DNA from: Rhynchonema sp. JSB1_4
Taxonomy: Eukaryota; Nematoda; Chromadorea; Monhysterida; Xyalidae
DNA: 64,000 bases
NCBI GenBank assembly: GCA_030248065.1
Contig: JASAMV010007337.1
Coordinates: 1 to 64,000 of the forward strand
Direction: 5' to 3'
Positions 58,409-64,000 of this stretch are shown in pieces. Below the pieces are notes generated by a model. The model was not told where the DNA came from. It ran no database searches and saw nothing but the letters and a program-made list of their open reading frames with translations. Each line of letters starts with the position of its first letter. Position 1 is the first letter of the stretch. The translations under genes were made by a program, and so were the position numbers.

Positions 58409-61400
58409 ATGGAATTGAGTGTGCGTTTGCTGTCGTGCACCCAGTTAGATGACGCATGCACGTGTGCTGTGCTGCTGCCACACACAAGTGAACACAATGT
58501 CACCAAACATGTCGCTGTGGTGGGCACTATGAAAGGTGGGCTAAACTTGAGTCGCTGGAATTACTGTTATTCTTGTCTGCAGCGTAGTGGCAGGCAAATG
58601 GTTGTAAGGTACCCTGGGGGGATGGATCCAGATGGTGCAAGATGTCTCTACTCGACCTCCAAAAGGCTGCAAGGTACCCCTAGGCCACTATACTTTGTCT
58701 CGTTGCGATACACGCAACATTTTCGTGTGCGTTGATTGGCTCATGCGCGACCAACAGCCAATCAGCGCGTCAGAAAATGTTGCGTGTATCCCAACGAGAC
58801 AAAGTATAAAGTGGCCTAAGATCCAAAAAAGTTTTGCATACGCAAAATTGGTATTTTTGCATTTTAGCCGAAAATTTGCCTGAAATGGCTATTATATGGA
58901 GGGCGCGCGATTTTTGGGCACCTGCCCTTCCCCCGTCCCATCCTACAAGGTTGGGAGGTATAGTCCAACAACAGCTAATGCAGAATTTATGTCCACTGCG
59001 TTGCCTGATCCGCCAAGCACATAACACGTGATGCAACATTATAAACACACCCACACAGCCAGCCAACACACACAAGCTGACTGCCAGTCTGTGCTTGTAA
59101 TGTTGCATCACGCGTTATGTGCTTGGCGGATCAGGCAACGCAGTGGACATAAATTCTGCATTAGCTGTTGTTGGACTATACCTATCCCTTGGGGGACCCC
59201 CAGCCACTTGACAGGTTATCTATACATGTCACTAAAAGACCGGCCAACGGTTTTCGGCCGTGCTGTGCACCAGGCCATCGTCGGCTCGTTCATATTCAGC
59301 GTGGCCACATAATCCACTTTCGATCCATACACCCAGGTGGCCTGTACGTGTTTGTGATCGCCAGCGATGTTTCACCGACAATGCATTGTGTGCACAGCAG
59401 TGCGATCACGGATGGCGGGGGCGACTGTGCTGCGGTGACGACCATCGTGTTGGGTGATGTGTTCAATGACACTGAACCACTCAGACATGCCGACAATGCT
59501 GTGGTCAGCGCGATAGGTGCGTACGATGGTTTTTCTTGGAGCTCTTATCCAATTTATATAAGCATAATTACGTTTTGTCACGTTTCTACGTGTTTGTATT
59601 GTCTTGCTGGGGCGAATGAATGAAGGAACATGGTAGAATGTCGTGATTTATAGCTGGTATTAAACGCTAATGGGATCAGTTTTGTCTTGGTCCATGGCTT
59701 CTTTCTATTTACATAGGTCGGATTCAGGATCTTTTGTGATTTTATATTACCATGATTTTCCAATGTGAAATTTGTGTGTTGAACGTTTGGAGACAACCCT
59801 TGGGCTGGTCAAAATAGACGGCACCAGTGAATGAATCCTGAATGATCTTTCTTCAAAAGAGCAGCGAGAGTGCATCTGAAATTCTCTGTTCAGATCAGGC
59901 TTGAAATTCGAAGTTTCTGGATAAGTTGAGCTGCACTATTTCTCTCCAAGTAGCAATCCGCCGAAGTCACCTTGCAGCCAGCAACGGCATGCTGTACACG
60001 TACTTTGTGCACGCACACAGCGGCGCCACGCAGTTGTGTTTTCGTCAACGCATTATTTCCAACGTGTGCGCATCGTTTGTATCCGATATTGCGCATGACG
60101 GGTGCAAGCAGTTGTTCGTGTCGCTGTCGGGTTGGCTGTGCTATTTCCGTTGATTTCTTATTTGTTTGTGTTTGTTTTGGTAACCTGAATACCACACACA
60201 AGTGGCTGGCACGTGCGTGTGTTGCCTTCATCTTGGCCAACATCAATCAGCCGACCGTCTAATTTTGTACGCAACTTTTGGCCGACGCGAACATTGTGTC
60301 CGGGAATGGAGGGAACCGTAATTTGTGCCATGCAGCGTTCTCGTCTTAAACATGGATCTCTTCCAAGCTTAAAGGTTGTACGTGTTACGGTCAGAGGGGA
60401 GTCACGCACAACACCAACATTTTCGGTACCAATTGTGTTGTTCTTGCAGACCGTGTGCTGCGATCGTATCGTTTCACCACTGGCTCCTCGCCGTGTCTCA
60501 TGCCTCAGGTGAGTTGCTTGCTGGACACGTGGACTGCATCATCTTTCTTCCTTCGATGTGCGAATGTATTGACCTTTATATCTGAAACGTTGTGGTGAGT
60601 TAGTAGGACCGATTTGGACCGATCACCAAGTTTGTGATAACGGCAAAGTAACGCACGTTCACTCCGTAGGCCAAATGGGAAACGCCGGAGCAAATCACTG
60701 CGTTGGCGCACAGTGACTCGCCGTCGTACGGCACAGTGTTGTTGTCACAAATATCACCACATTTCGTGCGCCTGAGATGGCACCGAGCTAAAGAGGGTTA
60801 GTCATGGTGGTTGGTGATCTTATTTTCTGTTTTTTTTTTCAGGTCGTCTGGGGTATTTTGGCACCCTGATTGGATATTGGTATAATACAGTACTTGCTCT
60901 GTGACATGATAGGGCGGGACCCCGAATTCTCGATTACCATAGCGAATATTAGCTGGTGATCAGGAGGTTGACGTCAGGTCGGGGAACAAAATAGCGTTGT
61001 TGAACAATATCCACTAGGCATAGGGAGGGTTCCGCTATAAAGAATGTCACTGCAAAGACGGTATGCTGTATTTGAGCAGGCAAGGCACTCTTTAAAGATC
61101 AACTTACTTGTTTGAGAGTTTTCTTCCTTTAAACCATTAGCGATGACACCTGCTTTCAGCAAAAGTGTGTTCTCCATCCTCGTCTACCTCGAGTGTAACC
61201 TCAACCAGCCATCCATCTGGGCGGTACACGTTTTGGCACATGCGTTCCACAAACACTAGAAACTTTGTGCGTCACCCTGTTTGTAGTGAAGCCTTATATC
61301 TTGCTATTAAGCGGGTACACCTTCGTTCATAGTCGTCTAGTATTTATCAACGTGATGTTTCACACAGGTGGCAGCAACGTCGATCCAAACACGCATCCAT

Positions 61401-63540
61401 CCACCGATGGTCCGCCCCAGTCACTATCTATGGCAGCTGTTGGCCTGCCACTGGATGAACCGGCCATTGCTGTCGAAACGTTGACGCATGAATTCAAAAC
61501 GAGGTCTGCTTTGGGCAAATTGTGGATCGCTTCCACTTTTAGCTGAAAATATGCACAAAATGCTAGCGTATGTGGGCCAAGCCGGTATCACAATTGGTGA
61601 TCGGATCGGTTCTGAAGATGGAACGTACATATCTTGGCTTATTTGTGACCTTTTGCGTCAAAAATTACTGATCTGAATAATTTTTTATCGGTGTGAAAGG
61701 TTATTCATTCGCCGTATTGGAACGTCTTTATCGCCGGTCCTTATTATCAACTGAATCTAGATGTATCCCTGACAAAAATTCAGGTGGTCATGCATGACCA
61801 TGCTTGATGCCCCTTCATGGTTCGCTAGTTACTTCTTACTGCTGATCGACCGAAGATGCTGACATTGTGTAACGCTTAACCACTTGCGTCAGTCTTTACG
61901 ATTAGCACCAGCACTTTCCCCAGATACAACGTCAACGACGCGTGGGACTCGTGTGCGTTCCTACCATGGGCGTGCAAATCCGTACGTTTCTACATGAATC
62001 TAGCCACCAAACTGTTCCTACATGAGCCCGGCTACCCCTACATTCAACTGATGTTACCCGATGGATACCATGTTGCATATGTGAATCCACTGTCATTGGC
62101 TGTCAGCAGATTGCTAATGGTCTGTGACATGACTGGACATGCGTTGTTCTATTGGTTGGTTGGGCTGGGTGGGTGCCACGCAACTGGGTTGCTTTGACAA
62201 AATGGGTATCATTGATTGATTATTTGCCAACGTTCGGTTGTCGTGGTCTCATTGTTGACTGAAGATGTCCGACAGATCTTCTGCGCATTTGATCGGGTTA
62301 CGCCACAGATCGATTGGGCTCGTGGATACGGGTCGGCTTTTGCAACGAAACAGATGTTCGACCGTGTCAGGCTCGGTGTAGCATCGAGGGCACACGTTTT
62401 GTATGTTTGGGTCGATGCGATTGCGATGGGTATCATTCATTCATGTTCAGCAGCAGATAGTGTTGGCTGATAAGTTGATGATCGGAGGAGCCGTCTTGCT
62501 ACCTCCCTTGGTCACATGACTACTTGTGCCATGGATGCATTGAGATTAAAAGTGCCACTGATCTCAATCAGTGTAAAGTTTTTTGTACACTGTGTGACTG
62601 TGTGCGTACAAGTTTCACGCTGGTCAAAGTACATGTCATTAGCAAATTTTTAAAACCCTTGCCATGTATGTTTATTGGCCTCAACGTCGTGAATATTGTC
62701 AGGCTGGTTGGCAGTTTCAAGGACCACATTGAGAAGGCGGCCATTCATCCGATCGCACAGGCCGAATTGACCCAGAATCTGGTACGTTATGTATTTGTGG
62801 ATTTTTGTTACCTTTATGCCTTCCTGATCGTGACCACCTATGGTAGACTCCTCCAGTCCCCAAATCGGCCATTAATTACCGTATTTCGACTTGTGTTGGG
62901 CTGCCTTGCCGAGTGCTCTGAGCACTGAGCAGTGTAGTTCCTGGGGAGGGGTCCCCCCTCGGGTACGCTATCTCCCCCTCAGGTGGTACACTATCCCTTT
63001 GTCTCCCCATTTAGTACACTATCTCCCCCAATTTTTGCCTAAAATAGGCATTTTTAGGCCTAAAATGGGCATTTTAGCCCTAAAATGTGTGATTTTTGGG
63101 TCAATGTTCTCAAAAGTCGCCAAAATACCCTTTTTATGAAGAATTTTTTTCCAAAAAAAGGGGCAAAAATAGGTCAAATTTTCTACCTCAAAAAGTAACT
63201 TTTTCCTGAATTTTGGTCTTCCCCCCTTCCCCCTGTCCGGGGTACGCTATCTCCCCCTCCGAAAAAAACGGAGGGTCCGCTATCTCCCCCTCCGGACCAG
63301 GAACTGCACTGGCTCTGAGAGATAGAGAGAGCAGCGCATTGTGATTTGTATGAATGTTGCAAGGGTTTTGTTGTGAAACCTTACGATCCGAAACTCCACT
63401 TCGTCTATTTTTATTTTCAGGTAACGTGCGAAGCGACGGTTGACATTCCTAACGCACGGATACACGTGCTGGCTGCAACCACTGATCTCAATCTGTTGTT
63501 GTATGTGATTGACATTGACACGCTACTCAATATGACTTGA
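58409..63540 (+). CDS. ITFG2: ITFG2 homologue, KICSTOR complex subunit
   Basis: Nine exons in phase give 411 residues: 58409-58535, 59337-59516, 59954-60130, 60450-60508, 60670-60796, 61368-61503, 61924-62154, 62703-62781, 63421-63540. Key matches to the ITFG2 propeller: HVAVVGTMKGGLYVF, TTIVLGDVFND, SNGMLYTYFVHA, CFRQRIISN, SDIAHDGCKQLFVSLS continuing across the splice into DRVLRSYRF (the FG-GAP-like repeat), and KWETPEQITALAHSD...VLLSQ. The C-terminal third is poorly conserved, and its assignment rests on phase continuity. In vertebrates ITFG2, with KPTN, KICS2 and SZT2, tethers GATOR1 to lysosomes to restrain mTORC1 on amino-acid starvation. The start is the first ATG after a CAG acceptor-like site, so a 5' UTR exon is possible. 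Introns 1, 7 and 8 contain transposon insertions. Confidence 0.8.
58581..59211. mobile_element. Nested MITEs in ITFG2 intron 1
   Basis: The left end CAGCGTAGTGGCAGGC (58581) and right end 'gggggacccccagccacttgacag' resemble the CAGTGTGGTGGCAGG family. Inside are two palindromes: 58684-58808 (actttgtctcgttgcgatac / gtatcccaacgagacaaagt) and 58957-59182 (ggtatagtccaacaacagc / complement) with the GTTGCCTGATCCG core shared with 49962-50141. Confidence 0.7.
62240..62440 (-). mobile_element. Non-LTR retrotransposon 3' fragment
   Basis: The minus strand reads NVCPRCYTEPDTVEHLFRC, the CxxC...H...C finger found near the C-terminus of many Jockey/CR1/R1-type elements, then SPIDLWRNP and a stop. It lies antisense in ITFG2 intron 7. 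Confidence 0.65.
62930..63311. mobile_element. hAT-like MITE (CAGTGTAGTTCCTGG family), copy 4
   Basis: CAGTGTAGTTCCTGG at 62930 and ccaggaactgcactg ending at 63311, with a near-perfect 8-bp duplication (gcactgag / gctctgag). It lies in ITFG2 intron 8, 109 bp before the last exon. Confidence 0.92.
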
Positions 63541-63615
63541 TTGGATGTGAAACATCTCCTAATTTAATTTATTTTCAGTGGTGCATTAGTAATCCGAGGA
63601 GGGGAAGTACTCCAG

Positions 63616-63621
63616 AATAAA
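63616..63621 (+). terminator. Poly(A) signal of ITFG2
   Basis: AATAAA 76 bp after the ITFG2 stop codon. No further gene is seen from here to the end of the window. Confidence 0.55.
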
Positions 63622-64000
63622 TAGCCAGTTGTGAAATGAGTTTCAAAAAATGGCCCCCCACTAAAAATCATTCATTTTGCGAAATTTTTGCATAGTGCTT
63701 TCTGGGTTACATGTTGATGTTACTGTACCGTTGCATTTTTATGCATGTAGTCATTTTCGTTTGTTTTGTTGTCTCGATGGTGTTATGCAATTCAAGGCCA
63801 TCTTTAATGACTTTGTCACCGAAAATGACGCATGAAGGTCATCTGTTAGAGCTCTATTTATTCACAGTCACGTATTACAGATTATTTTGAATAAAATTTC
63901 CAAAATGATAAACAGTGTGCATTACAGTGATGAGGCTTCGTTTTTTTCTTCATTCTCCTGTGACCCTCACAGCGTCACGCTAGGTCATTCAGGGCCAAAG

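Noticed and set aside
62216..62470. Plus-strand frame in ITFG2 intron 7 as an extra exon
   Set aside because: The minus strand carries a non-LTR zinc-finger motif, and exons 61924-62154 and 62703-62781 already join in phase without it.

Overview
This is a eukaryotic, intron-rich and very repeat-rich window, almost certainly from an animal. Genes are split into short exons with TTTCAG-type acceptors. The recognisable proteins are a dynein-2 intermediate chain (ciliary transport), LSM12, the peroxisome factor PEX3 and the KICSTOR subunit ITFG2, a set typical of ciliated metazoans. PEX3 argues against the parasitic flatworms, which are thought to lack peroxisomes. A fast-evolving spiralian such as a free-living flatworm is my best guess, but the lineage is inference. 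Exon ends were placed by eye from GT/AG sites and reading phase. All 14 exons of the dynein-2 chain, all 6 of PEX3 and all 9 of ITFG2 join in phase without a stop.

Layout. 1-6.3 kb: degenerate copies of a foldback element with a strand-asymmetric A/C-rich core. 6.5-12.3 kb (minus): a transcription-factor locus with two alternative DNA-binding 5' modules (C2H2 zinc fingers or a Pipsqueak/CENP-B-type helix-turn-helix) that can splice in phase to one shared tail. 12.4-14.1 and 22.5-23.7 kb: two copies of a palindromic element with a tRNA-like centre. 20.7-28.8 kb (plus): a duplicated family of small secreted tandem-repeat proteins, three copies with identical exon-1 length and splice phase but two unrelated repeat units. 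30.0-37.8 kb (minus): DYNC2I1/WDR60. A decayed second copy of its last exon lies at 27 kb, inside the duplicated block of the secreted-protein family. 39.3-42.4 kb (minus): LSM12. 43.1-47 kb: a nest of hAT-like non-autonomous transposons inserted into each other, several with clear 8-bp target duplications. 47.9-49.9 kb (minus): a PLAT-domain protein with one membrane segment, partial. 50-54 kb: more MITEs and a 5'-truncated non-LTR retrotransposon. 54.3-56.4 kb (plus): PEX3. 58.4-63.5 kb (plus): ITFG2, with MITEs and a retrotransposon scrap in its introns.

The housekeeping genes are not obviously functionally linked. The candidates for new biology are the secreted repeat-protein cluster and the module-switching transcription-factor locus. 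No true tRNA, rRNA or CRISPR was seen.
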